Positions 47,384 to 61,100 of a stretch of DNA of 64,000 bases are shown piece after piece. Below the pieces are notes generated by a model. That model was not told the origin of the DNA. It saw only the letters and a list, made by a program, of their open reading frames with translations, and searched no databases. Position 1 is the first letter of the stretch. Each line of letters starts with the position of its first letter. A program made the position numbers and the translations under genes. This DNA is from Cloeon dipterum (Eukaryota; Arthropoda; Insecta; Ephemeroptera; Baetidae), in NCBI RefSeq assembly GCF_949628265.1, contig NC_088790.1, forward strand, positions 19,348,545 to 19,412,544, in the 5' to 3' direction.

Positions 47384-49114
47384 TTAAATCTCTTCTTTGA
47401 CAACTGCATCTTCATCCTCTTTCACTTGTTGGCCTATTACTCCTGACAATGAGCTATCGTCCTCATGCTTTTTCACTTTCTTTTCTCCCCTCGCAGGTTC
47501 ATTATTTTCAGTTTCTTTTTTAGTTCTTTTGCTGACTTTGTGGCAAAGGTCCAAATGCAATCTTTTAGTAGCACTGAGAACATCTTTCGGGAAGTCCCAG
47601 GAAATGCTCTGGTTGGCCGCCTCCTTGGTTGGGTCTAGCGACGGTTCGTAGCTGCTGGCCTCCAGTTTAAGTGCCTTCAGCAGGCCATCCATAACTCGGT
47701 CGGTATAGGTATTAATTATAAGATCAGCCTTCTTATCCTATTAAATGTTCAGGATAATTTGAAGTGAAAAAATTTTGTGGCTGGGACCACTTACATGTTT
47801 TGTTGGTTGCAAATTGCAAATGACCAGCTTGCCACCCCTATTTTTCGCAAAGGTGGGTAAATTTCCACTAGGAACTATCTGCATTGTTGTTCCCATGGCA
47901 ATGCTCAGGTCAGCCAAACTGCAATAGTCAATTGAAATCACATAAGAGTTTGACAATTTGTTAAAATTAATTACTGCGAGTGCCAGTTTGCCATGTTCAA
48001 CTCCTCCTCTGGCAAGTTGTCCTCCCAGTCAAGAATTGTGTCCTTGATTTTGCCTCTGCACAGTCGTCCTTTCTTGCCAGGGCAGTCCTTGTCCAGGTAC
48101 TTGCAGCCAACTGATGTTGTTGCGTTTGATCGCAAAAATAATCTGCAAATTTAGATATGCTTTAAATTGCAGGAACAGACATTATTTAGTCAAAGGAGTT
48201 TGCAATTTCATTATAAATAATTAAGTTATATTGATATATGAAAAGATAAAAAATACCCCTTGCACTTGTCGCACTGCTCTGTGAACATGTTCCCATGCAA
48301 TTCTGCGAAATGCTGACGACCAAGACCAGACCGCAGATGCAGTCCATCTATATTTTGGCTAACCACAAACTTGACAATGTTGTGGTCCACAAGCGTTTTA
48401 ATGGCCATGTGCGTGCTAGTCGGCAAAACCTCGTTGAATGATTTATTGAACTTGGGCTTCTCCCCTATCGCTTCCAGCGTCCATACCCCTTGAGGACCGC
48501 TTGAATTGTTTATTTTTTAGAATAAATTCATCTGCAGTTAAGTTTTGGGTTTTACCGAAAGTCTGGAATTCCTGCAGAAGTGCTGATTCCGGCTCCAGTG
48601 TGGCAAACTATGTGCTTAGACTGTTTCACCCACGAGGCTAGAATCTGGATTTTCCTCTGAACCTCCTCCTCAGTGTCAAATATCTAGAAGACAATATGTC
48701 AACCATCACACATGTCTCAAATTTAGTTTTTTCTTTGCAATAACATTTATATAAAATTCGATGATTTTGATAAATTGTTGTGTTTTAAAGGAGTTAATGA
48801 AATTTGTTGCTATCAGTCAGAACATGCGTTTAAACTCTTGGAATTGATGGATTTATTCGGATTTATTTAAATTTCATTTTTAAAGCACAATATATATTTT
48901 ATCATATTTGATGTGCCTGAGAAGTGTACGCTGCGTGTAAAAATTAAAATATATTTAATTTAAATTAAACACAACATACTTCTTTGCCACCACAGGTGCC
49001 CTTGTGTTCGTAAGGTGAGAGACCGTCAGCATAGGAAGATGCCATTGGCTCCATTTGAGCGAGGTTGGCTTGTTGCTCTGGATCCATTTCTGAAGAATTA
49101 CCCGTTCCGTCCAT
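47384..49114 (-). CDS. Sirt6: SIRT6-type NAD-dependent deacylase
   Basis: Six exons in transcript order: 49114-48980, 48683-48556, 48499-48257, 48142-47975, 47918-47795, 47737-47384 (383 aa; human SIRT6 is 355). The protein opens with the SIRT6 hallmark [15 protein letters not shown]. The NAD-binding [16 protein letters not shown] lies at 75-90, SQNIDGLH at 135-142 and the catalytic His156 in AELHGNMF. Zinc ligands are Cys164 and Cys167 with a second pair among Cys182/189/197. The signature SGNLP and NLQPTKHDKKADL follow. The long Lys-rich C-terminal tail (from about 300) fits a nuclear signal. SIRT6 removes acetyl and fatty acyl groups from H3K9, H3K18 and H3K56 in chromatin, with roles in DNA repair, metabolism and lifespan. 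The first Met (MDGTG) was chosen as the longest frame; Met10, Met21 or Met24 are alternatives. Confidence 0.96.
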
Positions 49115-50688
49115 AACTTGAAATCCTAAACTCTGTTTTCTGAAATAAGGGAACTTTGTTATTTAGAAAGCACATTTTTTCTTGACGATAAAATTTAACT
49201 AAGCATTAAATAGATGGCTACATAATAATATAAATAAAGACAACACTATACCAGATTTACATTCTTTAAATAATTATACACGCGGAGGAATCAATACAAA
49301 ACACCCCCAAAGCAAATATTTTTAAGAGCTGTACATTTCTGTAGTCCAGCAAAATAATTATTTCACACTCCGCACTCTCTGCGTGCTCACATTCATGAAA
49401 TACCTGAGTGGATATTTTTTGGTGAAGGCAAAGGAGTGAATGAAGACTTGCCAACAAAATACATACATACATATACGTAATCTAGTAATTTTTTTGGTTT
49501 TTAATTACATAATATTATCGCCATAAATTACCAACTTTTTTGCTTTGAAAAGACAATCTATTTTCTTATTTGATTTCTTGAATAAAAATCATTAAAATAT
49601 ATGATGCACAATAAAAAAGGTACAAAGACGCCGCGAAAGAATTTGAAGATCAGACACGTCAAAATAAAAATAAATAATGAACATGCAGACGCAGAGAGTG
49701 GCGCAAAGTTTGTTTTTGTTTACAATTGAGTTAAAACGACGTACATAAAACAATTAATAAGAAACTCACAATCAGCGCAGTGCGGTACCAGCAAACAGCC
49801 CAAACAGCCAGGCTTTCTAGCAACAGTAGCAATAGCAACCAACGAACCAACCAGCCAGCGCATACAAAAAGAGGGGGTGTGTCTTTAACTTCAAACTTCA
49901 AAACTACAAAGCTCTCTACCGCGAGGCAAAAGCAGCACAATCAGGTTATAGGGTGCCAGGCTAAATATTTAGTAATTTTATGTAATGATCTGATCAAATT
50001 ATTACAATTTGATTGTATTGATAGTTCTAGTTAGCGTACTAAAACATCGATAGGAATAAAAATTAATTTTCAGTGTTGGTCAAGGTTTAGCTATTGAATT
50101 TTGTAAAATCATATCGCTCACATATTTAATCACATTACATATTTATTTGGGATAGTTGGGGATAATTAAAAAAAAATCATTCTAATTTCCGATAACAGCA
50201 TTTCCATAAATATCACTCTGTGTTTGAAGAGAATTCACAGTGATAAATAATCTAGTTTGAGTCCTAGATTAAATATTTATTATGTTAATCAATGTTTAAA
50301 AATAAAGGCATAAAAATAAAGCATCAAAAATACCTTTTGCTAGCAAAATTTTGCACTTTTATTATTCAATGCCATCAGCAGCGTTTTGCAAGATTTGACA
50401 TTCATAGTTTCAAAAGTCTTATATAGTTTTGAGATGAAAATAAAAGTTTACAGCACAGTCAATTAAGTATTTGTTTTTGCGTATTTTGCAACACATACTT
50501 TGACAAGTTTCCATAGAGAAGGAGCAGTGAAATATGTCTCTCTAAGTGGTCATTTGTTTAGTTAAAGTTAATATCAGTGTTTAAGTATATAGACACTCAA
50601 TTTCCACACAATATTACAAAGTAAAAGTCTGGAAAAAAATACCACAGCATGTGAAAATTTCGTTATTGACTAACTGTAAGCAGTTTGA
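49115..50688. other. Intergenic DNA: SIRT6 promoter and ENPP 3'UTR
   Basis: This stretch contains no supported gene. Minus-strand AATAAA hexamers at 50363-50358 and 50282-50277 are likely ends of the ENPP transcript. An acceptor-like site ending at 49142 suggests a SIRT6 5'UTR intron. An ATCGATA (DRE-like) motif lies near 50046. Confidence 0.5.
50358..50363 (-). terminator. Distal poly(A) signal of the ENPP gene
   Basis: Minus-strand AATAAA about 325 nt after the full-length stop codon. It is the first canonical signal downstream of the last exon. Confidence 0.55.
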
Positions 50689-53132
50689 TTAGGACGAGTC
50701 GCCGCTGAGAAGGTGCTGCTCCTCGACGTTCCCGTTGACTATCTCCACCATGATTTCCTCGTTTTCCTCCACCTCGAGAGACTGCATGCCTCTGTTTGGG
50801 AAATAAATTGACAGTAAATTTCATGTTGGTATGAAACAAGGAAAATCATACCTGTAAGGTTGCGTGCACTCATCTGAATGGCGTTTATTAATCAGCCGCC
50901 GAGTGGCAACGATACCAGTACCTCCGATAATTAGCACGGCGAGAGACACGCATGTGACTGCAGACATCACCACCAAATTTAAACAAACGGAAGAACAGGA
51001 TTACTTGTCATTAAAATTAAAAACAAATTGGTTTAATCAAACATTTTTGGCAATACATCAATATAAAATTGGAAGATTTTCAACAAGTCTGGTTGAGATT
51101 TCAATTTTTAACTTTAAGTTTTGATAATTTCTTTGTGCTCGTTCAGAAAGAAATGGGTTTTAAGGATAAGTAAGTAACGCTATTTATTGTGACCAGTTGT
51201 TTTAAAATTATGTAAATTTAAACTGGGAAAAACTAGTGATAAATTTGGAAAACCAATAACTATAAAACTTAGAGAAAAAAAGAAGAGTTTATTGCTAGAT
51301 GAATTATGCATAATATGCATAACAATAACAAACAATTTAATTGCTTTCAGTTAGTTTTTCTCTCACATGTGATGAGAAGAGAGGAGAGGCTAGGCGTGAT
51401 GTGGTGCGCCCTGAGGAGGGACAAAGTGTCCGCACTCAGGGTGCCGTTAGTGGCGTGCGCTGGCAGCCTGAGCATGTGGCTCCACAAGGAGAACAGGTCG
51501 ATGGAATGCAACTGCGGCGCTTGGTAGTCCTCTCGGATGCTGGGCCCAAACGCCAGGAAGAAGGGCTGCATTTTGCGTTCCAGGTTGTCGTAGCCATGCA
51601 GGCCATACCTGTGGCTGCTGGAGGCTATCAGAGGAAAAGGGTGAAATCTGATTTCTGCACTAGGTGAAGGTAACTTACGCGTGAAGTTGTATTTCTTGGC
51701 GTACTCGACGATGGCCTGGCGTAGGTCGTCAAAGGCGTAGCCCTCCTTGGCCACCAGCAGGATGGGTGGAGCGCGGCGGCAATTGGCAACCTTCCAATGT
51801 TCTGGCAGGTTGTCTTTGGTGAACACGTCGAAAGTGCGGTACTGCTGAGAGGCCCACTCCAGTTGTCTTAGCAGATTTGGTAGCTCACCTGATGAAATAA
51901 AAATTGTTGCGTGGAGACGGAGAGGTACTTTGAAGTCATTACAAAGCCATACAAAATTAGTAAAAACAAGAAAACAACAAGTAAAAATGACGTTATAAAA
52001 ATTACTCTGGGGTTAGCCTGGTTAAGCTCAAAACTTAATATTTTTCACGCCTTCATGTTAAATTTTTCCCTCAGGTAAAACACATGTTTTTTTTAAACTC
52101 ATAATGTTATTGACTGGAAATTATAAATTAAGCACTTTTTAACTATTTTTCTTCCTTAGATTGAATTCTGTGGCAATAATCAAATTTGTTACAAAACCTA
52201 CATACCAGGGTTGGGGTAAACGTGGATGACAGGTGACGTGCCAACCCTGAGATAGAGAGACGAGTCTACAATTTTGTTGAGATCAATTATGCGGTGCTCA
52301 TCTGTCTCGGTCATGCCGTGGTCACTGACAATGAAGGTGTCCACGCTCTCAGTCAGGTTGTATCTCTCGAGCTGATCAGCCAGATAGCCAATGTAGCTGA
52401 ATTCAGCCGGTTAGGAAAATCTGTCAAAACTAAGGAATTTGGAAGTACCTATCAACGTTCTTTATTTGCTCTGTGACCTCGTCAGACTCTGAGCCAAACG
52501 CGTGAGCGTGGGTGTCAGGCTCCTCCATGTACAGCATGACTAGATTGGCAGAGCTGTGCTGCTGCGTCAACCACGACATGACCACATCGACTCGACGCTG
52601 GAAGCTCCACTTGGAGTCCCACTTATGAATGAAAGTAGGCACAACTCCTCTGTGGTAACTGAACTCGCTTCCTGGCCACATCATGACACCACTATTCCGC
52701 TCCTTACTGGAAATTTCGTTGAGAGTCTGCGAAAATGAAGTAGATATTTATTTATTAGTCTCTGATTTTCAAATCAGAATATATATTTTTTACCCAAATG
52801 GGCATGATTTGGTCGTTGTAGTGCCACAATTCTGCGCTGTAATTGACTGTTCTGTTGTACTGAGGATCGAACACGTGGTTGGCAAGCACGCCGTGGCTCT
52901 CAGGGTAAAGACCCGTTGCCAGCGATTGGTGGTTTGGAAAAGTTTTTGTCTCGAAAACGTTCATCAGGTCACCGTGCGACCCAATTTTCTTCAGTCGGTC
53001 AAAGTTCGGCGAGGAAATTCGGTCGAAATAGTCGTGCCGGAAGCCATCAAAGGAGACTATTAAGACGGCAGGGTCTGTGGTGAGAACGGGCAGGATCAGG
53101 CAAGAGAGAACGAGGAAAGCCCAACAAGCCAT
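50689..53132 (-). CDS. ENPP4/5-like ectonucleotide pyrophosphatase/phosphodiesterase
   Basis: Seven exons in transcript order: 53132-52794, 52726-52449, 52396-52206, 51888-51679, 51624-51367, 50957-50852, 50791-50689 (494 aa). Residues 1-18 are a signal peptide (MACWAFLVLSCLILPVL). The alkaline-phosphatase-fold domain has all catalytic and metal ligands: Asp29, the nucleophile Thr64 in TKTFPNH, Asp184 and His188 in PDTHAHAFG, Asp231-His232 in SDHGM and His349 in HGYDN. Several N-glycosylation sequons fit an extracellular domain. A transmembrane helix (about 417-443) and a 50-residue tail with an acidic dileucine-like EEQHLL follow. ENPP4/5 enzymes hydrolyse dinucleotides or NAD-type substrates at the cell surface; the substrate here is unknown. 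The Met at 53132 was chosen because it starts the signal peptide; an in-frame Met 13 codons upstream is possible. Confidence 0.92.
51288..51293 (-). terminator. Candidate intronic poly(A) signal (soluble ENPP isoform)
   Basis: Minus-strand AATAAA lies 54 nt after an in-frame TGA reached if the exon-5 donor (51366) is ignored. Use of this site would give a protein ending ...LLITCERKTN, cut off just inside the membrane helix. Confidence 0.45.
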
Positions 53133-53809
53133 CTTCGCTAATTGTGGTCTTTGACGTCGGCAGGCGGGCAATTTGCGTGATTCAACACAATGCTACGCCA
53201 TTCTTATCCAAACCTCGATGGAAGCACTGTTGTAGAGGCCATGCGAGGGCCTTGTGTCCACACTTTTTTACGTAGCAAACAGAAATTTTCCTCTCTTGTT
53301 TACGAAACTCTGGAATCATATGGATGTATGCCCTTTAAAAAGTGACGTGCAAGTAGGCGTTGAAAAATTCTTCAAAATATTTGGTAAAAAGTCCTCATGT
53401 AAACAAAAATCTGATTTAGAGTAAAAGTAAAAAACTATTTTTATCTTAATTTAAGATATTTTAAACAATTTTATACTTAAATTTTAATTTAAAAGATAAA
53501 AAAATTGTATATTCGCACTCCTTTCCGTACTCTCCAAACCCGAGAATCGGCCATGTCCACGACGCGAGCGCTCTCCGTTTTGTTTCAGCACTTGAGCAGC
53601 TGACCAATGACAGGTTAGGCCGACCGCGGTGTTGGTGTTCTTTGTTTTTCTGTGCCCCATAAGCATTCAGCGGTCGCGTATCGTAAATTCGATTATTTCC
53701 ACTGATTCACGTCCAGCTAGGCAGCAGAGGAGGACCGCGGCTCTTTAGTTGGGCCATCGTTTGCTTTTTTTACCACTCGGCCATCGACTCAACTCTCGCA
53801 GGAACGACC
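53133..53809. promoter_or_regulatory. Bidirectional promoter region ENPP / thioesterase
   Basis: The start codons of the two divergent genes are 677 bp apart. GC-richer segments flank each ATG and an AT-rich core (53,330-53,510) lies between. An acceptor-like CTCTCGCAG ends 8 bp before the thioesterase ATG, so its first 5'UTR exon may also lie here. No clear TATA box was found. Confidence 0.5.
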
Positions 53810-55784
<1,975 letters not shown>

Positions 55785-56764
55785 GCAGAAGTTGTTATCC
55801 CCCCAAGGCAGGTCCGGCAGTCATTAATTTGTCCTCGTCAGCTGGAGATCTGGCCAAAGAATGCCAATCACTTTTCAAGCATCATTTTATGCTAGCGACA
55901 CCTGAAACGCCCTCCGTTGGCGCAATTTGGTTTTTATTTAATAATAATTGCAAAGTTTCCTCCTTAAACTGTCTGTTTACATAGCTTTTATTTACAACTT
56001 GGAAGATTTCCTTAATCCTGGCTGGATTTATTAGTTCTTGTAACTACTACTAAATTGCTTTTTAACAGTGGAAGTGGGTCATAAATTGCTGATTGTGAGT
56101 TTTTGAGTGATCGTTGCAGTCCCTTTTGTTCATGGAAGTCATTCTTCCAAGTATTAGATCTGCTCTGAAAAATTATTGTACCTCTTGAGGTCCCAATTTC
56201 ACAACTCAGTATTATTTTAATTGTTCTGACTTTCTCATTTTAAGTACCTTGCAGACAAGTTGAACCAAAATTATACTCTGGAATATTGTGCCCACATAAT
56301 AATCAATCTATTTGACTTGAACTTAGAATGTGGTTTTGTCATTGATGCAAAGATCCAAACCAGCAGAAGATGGGGAACCTTGTTATTAATCTAGAAAGGA
56401 AAGGCCACTGTAATCTGAAAATGCATTTCTTAACCTTGTTTAGTGGTAAATTAACACATGGGTAGGTTTGAGAGCTGTAAAATATCAAGCAGAGTCCGCT
56501 GTTTGTATTGAACTGGAGAACTGCGACTCTAATGTATCAAAATTTGATGAGGCAAGCTGCAATTGTATGAACCATAAATAGAAATGTAGCAGTTGTGTTC
56601 AAAGGGGCTGTATGCAATACAGCAATCAAAGTCATCATATTCTGTTATTTTCTTATTATATTTTGCCTTCTTTCATTGTGTTAGTTCGTTTTGGAAAGGA
56701 ATTGATTGCAATTTTGTATCAAAATCTTCAATTCTTTTGGCTTGCCTAATTTTGAACAAATAAA
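55785..56764 (+). other. 3'UTR of the thioesterase gene
   Basis: No gene is visible. A canonical AATAAA lies at 56759-56764, giving a 3'UTR of about 1 kb. It ends about 60-75 bp before the stop codon of PDCD5 on the opposite strand. The PDCD5 3'UTR must run back into this sequence, where only a weak AATATA (56782-56777, minus) is seen. Confidence 0.6.
56759..56764 (+). terminator. Poly(A) signal of the thioesterase gene
   Basis: AATAAA followed by a short A run and then GT/T-rich sequence. It is the only canonical plus-strand signal late in the long 3'UTR. Confidence 0.65.
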
Positions 56765-56838
56765 AAATCAACCCCTATATTAATCGGTTGTGTCATTTCA
56801 ATCCGGATAATGCATTATGATAAATAGTTGGAGCGTTC

Positions 56839-57442
56839 TCACAGATCAAGTTCATCATCAGAGTCGAGTGTAGCTCTTCTTCTATCAAACTGGAAAAATA
56901 TTTTCTAGCATTAAAACCAGAACACTAAAAATATTTTGTTTTTTAGTCGTTGCACTAACTAATTAGACTCTGTAGTTAATAATCAATACTTACACTGACA
57001 GAGCTTTGCGACTTTGAGCTGCTCACGTTTTCCAAAATATTTTTGAGTTGTTCCTCGCCTAGCTGGCCTTGGATGCGACCTCTTTGTGCCATCGAGATGA
57101 GCATGGTTTCGACTTGCCGCGCTTTTTCTGGCTTGGCTATTTGCAGAGTATTCACTGAAATCAAAATAATGTTAAAGACTGAATTAATACATGATAAATC
57201 ATGTACATCTGGCTCTAGCATCTTGGCTGAGAATTTGTGACAGCATAGAGTTTTTCATTTCATTTTGTTGTCTCATTCGATCCTCAGCTTCACTGGCATT
57301 CTACAAAAGTATGTACGGTGGTATTTTAGAATGATTTTGAGATGATTATTTTCAAACAAACCGCTCCTCGCGCTCCTCCTTGCTCTGCTCTGAGCTGTGC
57401 CATCCTTTTAGCTCTAATTTCGGCCAACTCTGCGTCGTCCAT
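56839..57442 (-). CDS. PDCD5: Programmed cell death protein 5 (PDCD5/TFAR19)
   Basis: Four exons in transcript order: 57442-57362, 57300-57207, 57154-56994, 56889-56839 (128 aa; human PDCD5 is 125). The protein follows the family layout: an N-terminal helix (MDDAELAEIRAKRMAQL), a charged linker, then the triple-helix DNA/protein-binding core with ILSQDARARLNTLQIAKPEK and VETMLISMAQRG, and the acidic tail DSDDELDL. PDCD5 is a small nuclear/cytosolic protein that promotes apoptosis, binds the CCT chaperonin and affects Tip60 and p53 in mammals. The segment after the first helix (QGGARGA) is shorter than in vertebrates. The exon-1 donor (GTTTGT) is weak but gives the only frame joining the conserved parts. 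The gene sits between two divergent/convergent partners and is very compact. Confidence 0.95.
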
Positions 57443-58142
57443 GATTGCTGAAATTTTATTTATTTATGTAATTAGAATAAAAATGTATCAATGATGTAGC
57501 CAAAGCAGTAAAAAAAAGCTTGACAGAGTCTGACACTCACGCAGGTGTACAAATCTAGTGGAGGTCTAATGGGTGGGTGTTGTTATAAGGAAAACGAGTT
57601 CAGTGTGTGTGTGCGTGAGTGCGAGTCAGGACGACAGGACACAGTGAAAACTAAAAAGTGGGCGTGGTAGCAGACAGCAACTTGCGAGTGGGAGTTTCTC
57701 ACAACGCAGTAAGTTTCAATAATTGCCACAAGATGTCACTAACGCACAAGTCATGCTTCATAAAATATGTACTTCATACTTGATTATTTCTTGACTTGTT
57801 GAATCTAGCCACCGCCAGGCTGCCAGCAGTTAAGGTGTAGTATCCTGCGCAGTGGGGAGTTGTGTTGTGCACTTGGTGTAGGAGGCGTGGTTTTTGTTAT
57901 GATTGTAAATTGTAACTCGGCGTTCTAGCTCTTCCCAAAATTCTCTTGGTTTATTCTTTTTGTTGTTTCGTAAGTGAATTCGAAAACGCACCGAATCGTG
58001 AATTACCTGGCTGTCTCTCGTTTCGCCGTGATTTATAATAACGGACTGACAACATCATAGCTATTTTGAGACAACGCCGACCAACTTCGACTTTTGGACC
58101 ACTTTTGAGCCGAAAAAGTGCGTGCTTGAAATGTTTTGAGGA
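57443..58142. promoter_or_regulatory. Bidirectional promoter region PDCD5 / REXO1
   Basis: The two start codons are 700 bp apart on opposite strands. The stretch holds a GTGT/GTGC-rich block (57,590-57,640) and moderately GC-rich DNA up to about 58,060. No coding exon and no clear TATA box were found. Confidence 0.5.
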
Positions 58143-61100
58143 ATGCTCCCATCGAAGGGAAAATTTTCTCTTTACGTTTGTCCGCACCTCTACACCAGCA
58201 AATGTGGCAGGCCCTACTGCCAATACAGTCATGCTGCCGGTAGGTTATGTCAGTCAAAAAGTTAAAAAAATGCAAAAATTGAACACGGCCACTAAGAGAA
58301 AATAAATGTTTTGCATTTTGTCCATCTCTTTTTTTCATACATGAATGACGTTGAAAAAATTTGAAAATTTTCATTTTGTGGTTTATTCCTCACATAAACT
58401 CGAGATAAAACGTACGCATTTCTGGCGGAAACAAAGCCGTCTGAAAATTATTGCTATAGACGTAGAAAATTTCATGATATCACATGACTTTATGAAAATT
58501 TATTGCAGAAATCACTTCAGACGCAATTCCCTCGAGGTTGCACTGCGACACCTTTGATCTTGAGTCGTTGTTTGAAGGGAGGAGTGCTCCATCTTCGCCG
58601 CTTCCACTCAAGACAACCTCAAATGTCGTGGTTCAAGAGGATGATTTGGTTCCCCAATTGGAGGCCCTCTTCGGCATGGAGGGGGCGCCAGACTTGTCAC
58701 GATATGAAAAAGACTCCACCACATACCAGCCGCCAACGTACGAACCAACCCCTAAAAACAAACTGGCAAATAAGTCAACCACTGTTCCTCGCACTAGCCA
58801 TGCCTCTCACAATCAGGTACTGTTTGTTTTTCCTTTTGAAAACCAGTCAACACCATATAATTTACTATACTCCCCTGCAGGAAAAGACATCAGTCAAAAT
58901 AATAGAGGAGTATGATCCGTCGCCAAGGTCTGAACCCAGTTCATACATACCCACCAAAAAAGCTGAAAAGCGCAAGAGCTCCAGCAGGAAAGATGGGGAC
59001 TCTAGCAAAAAAAGCTCGTCAAAACATAGAGAACGCAGCAAATCTTCCAAATCTAGTAGTAGCAGCAGCAGTTCAACCTCCAAACACTCTTCGGATAGGC
59101 ACAAAAAAAGCTCTTCTCATCGGCACAGCAAGAAAGAAGTGGAGCGTACCACTAAGGAAATTATTGTTCTATCAGATGATGACAACGGCAATGACGATAA
59201 TTATTCCATGGTCAGCGTTTTTTTTCCATTTTGCTAATATATCTTTTCTAATTGATTTTGTTTAAAAAGTTTGACAAGGCTTTACGTAGGTTGGAAATTA
59301 AATCAATTTATTGCACTGCAGGATTCTCCTTCTCCAGTCGAAATTTCTGATGGTGAAACAAAGACCAAGAAACGCAAATTGGACGAAACCTCAGAAGCTA
59401 ACAACAAGAATGCAGCTTTGGTTACGGAACCTGCTGCTCTGGATCAAGCAGTGATAGATAAGAAGAAGAGAATTGCCCACATGTCAAACAGTGGCCCAAG
59501 TGTGAAACGAAATGCAATAAAAATTCGACCAGTTCCGCTTTCCATGGCACAGGTAAAATATTGCTATGATGTTAAAAATTATTATTTAAATTGGACTGCA
59601 GGTTCTATCTAATAGACTGAAAATGCAACAAGAGAAGAAAGTTGTTACCACAAGTCAAGGAAATTTGCATGAGGTTAGTGATTTGGCTTCTTGGAGTGAA
59701 AATCATTTAATTCTTGCTTATTTCTAGGATCAAGGCACAAGGATGGGCTGCCAGCCCAAAGGAAAAGTCAGGGTCGCCCATCAGCCAAAGGCAATAGTAA
59801 GCCTTGCAAAACTGTTGTTATCATCATTTTTTTAACATCCTGTTATTATTTTAGGATCCAAAATTAATAGTGCGGCCAAAGATTATGCCTGCCCCTTCCA
59901 AAATTCCTGCTGTAAGGCGCCAGTATGTTCTTGACAAACTCTTTGATTCCTATCTGGAGCTCTTGAATGACCCCTCTGAAGCTTCAAACAAGGTAATCAT
60001 TTGGATTTTAATCAGTATGATTGGTGTGAAAGCCGCGCTCAAATTACTAAACACAACATCACTGTAATCAAAATGTGTCAGAGCCAAAATATTTTTACTA
60101 AAAAATAAATAAATAAATAAATATTTTGAAACTGTTTGAACGTAACAAACAATTGAAAACCGAGTCAGTTCACCTTTGAACGATCTCGTTTTTATTGTTC
60201 TCAGTTTATGGTGTGACGATTAATGCTGAAAAACTTATTTTTCACGAAGTCCATTCTGGTATAAATTGCTTCCTCCAAATAAAAATAAGTTTGTTGGTCT
60301 TTGTGTTGGGCCGCTCTCACATATAGCCTGGAAAGATTCTCTTTTTCATCCCGTGTTTTCCTTGGCAGGCATCAGAACTCGAGCTGTCCATCTTAAAGAA
60401 AGCCACTACGCCAAGCGCCTACACAAGCTCTTTCATCAAGGAGCAGAGAACAATCGTTGCGATGATCAACGGAAATGAACCTGCGTCAACACCAAAAGGT
60501 AAGAAAAGCTCTTTTAATTTTGCTCCATTGAAGACAAAAAATCTGTAAAAAGAGACATAGATAGGCATCATTGAATCAATTTTATATTTGAGCAGTTCTC
60601 CGCGAAATTGGAGGTCGATTGGACACGATTTTATTGGTGATTAAATATTTAGGTGACAATGTGCTTTAAATACTCGTTAGTAGATGGTGAAATTCCAAGT
60701 TTGAAGCTCGGAAATGGTGGCGTTCCCTATTTTTGAGGTATCTCAAAATTCCTCGAAAAACGAATTCTGTTAATGAAAGGTGGACAAACTTTTTTATCTC
60801 AGGGTCACGTCAGGGACAGACCCTGAAAGTCGATTTTGACCTTCCTAGGCCTACCCTAAGCCCTTTTGGTGTTTCTAAGCAAATGAAATGTGAAAAAATA
60901 TACTTGACGAATGAGAAGCGAACTCGTTGCTTGAATGTCTATGCAGGGTTGAACAGCCTCGAGCCGGTTTTTAATTTTCAAATTAGAATTGCAGCTTAAC
61001 TGTCGCGATTGCACCTATGAAACTTGGTGTAGTTGTGCAGAATTTCACGGGATACATTTCAGCCCTGAACCCCGAAAAAAATGAAGTAGGAAATCATCCC

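Noticed and set aside
60733-60999. 88-codon frame inside the foldback element as a transposase
   Set aside because: It is too short, lacks any DDE/DDD-type catalytic motif and begins within the inverted arm.
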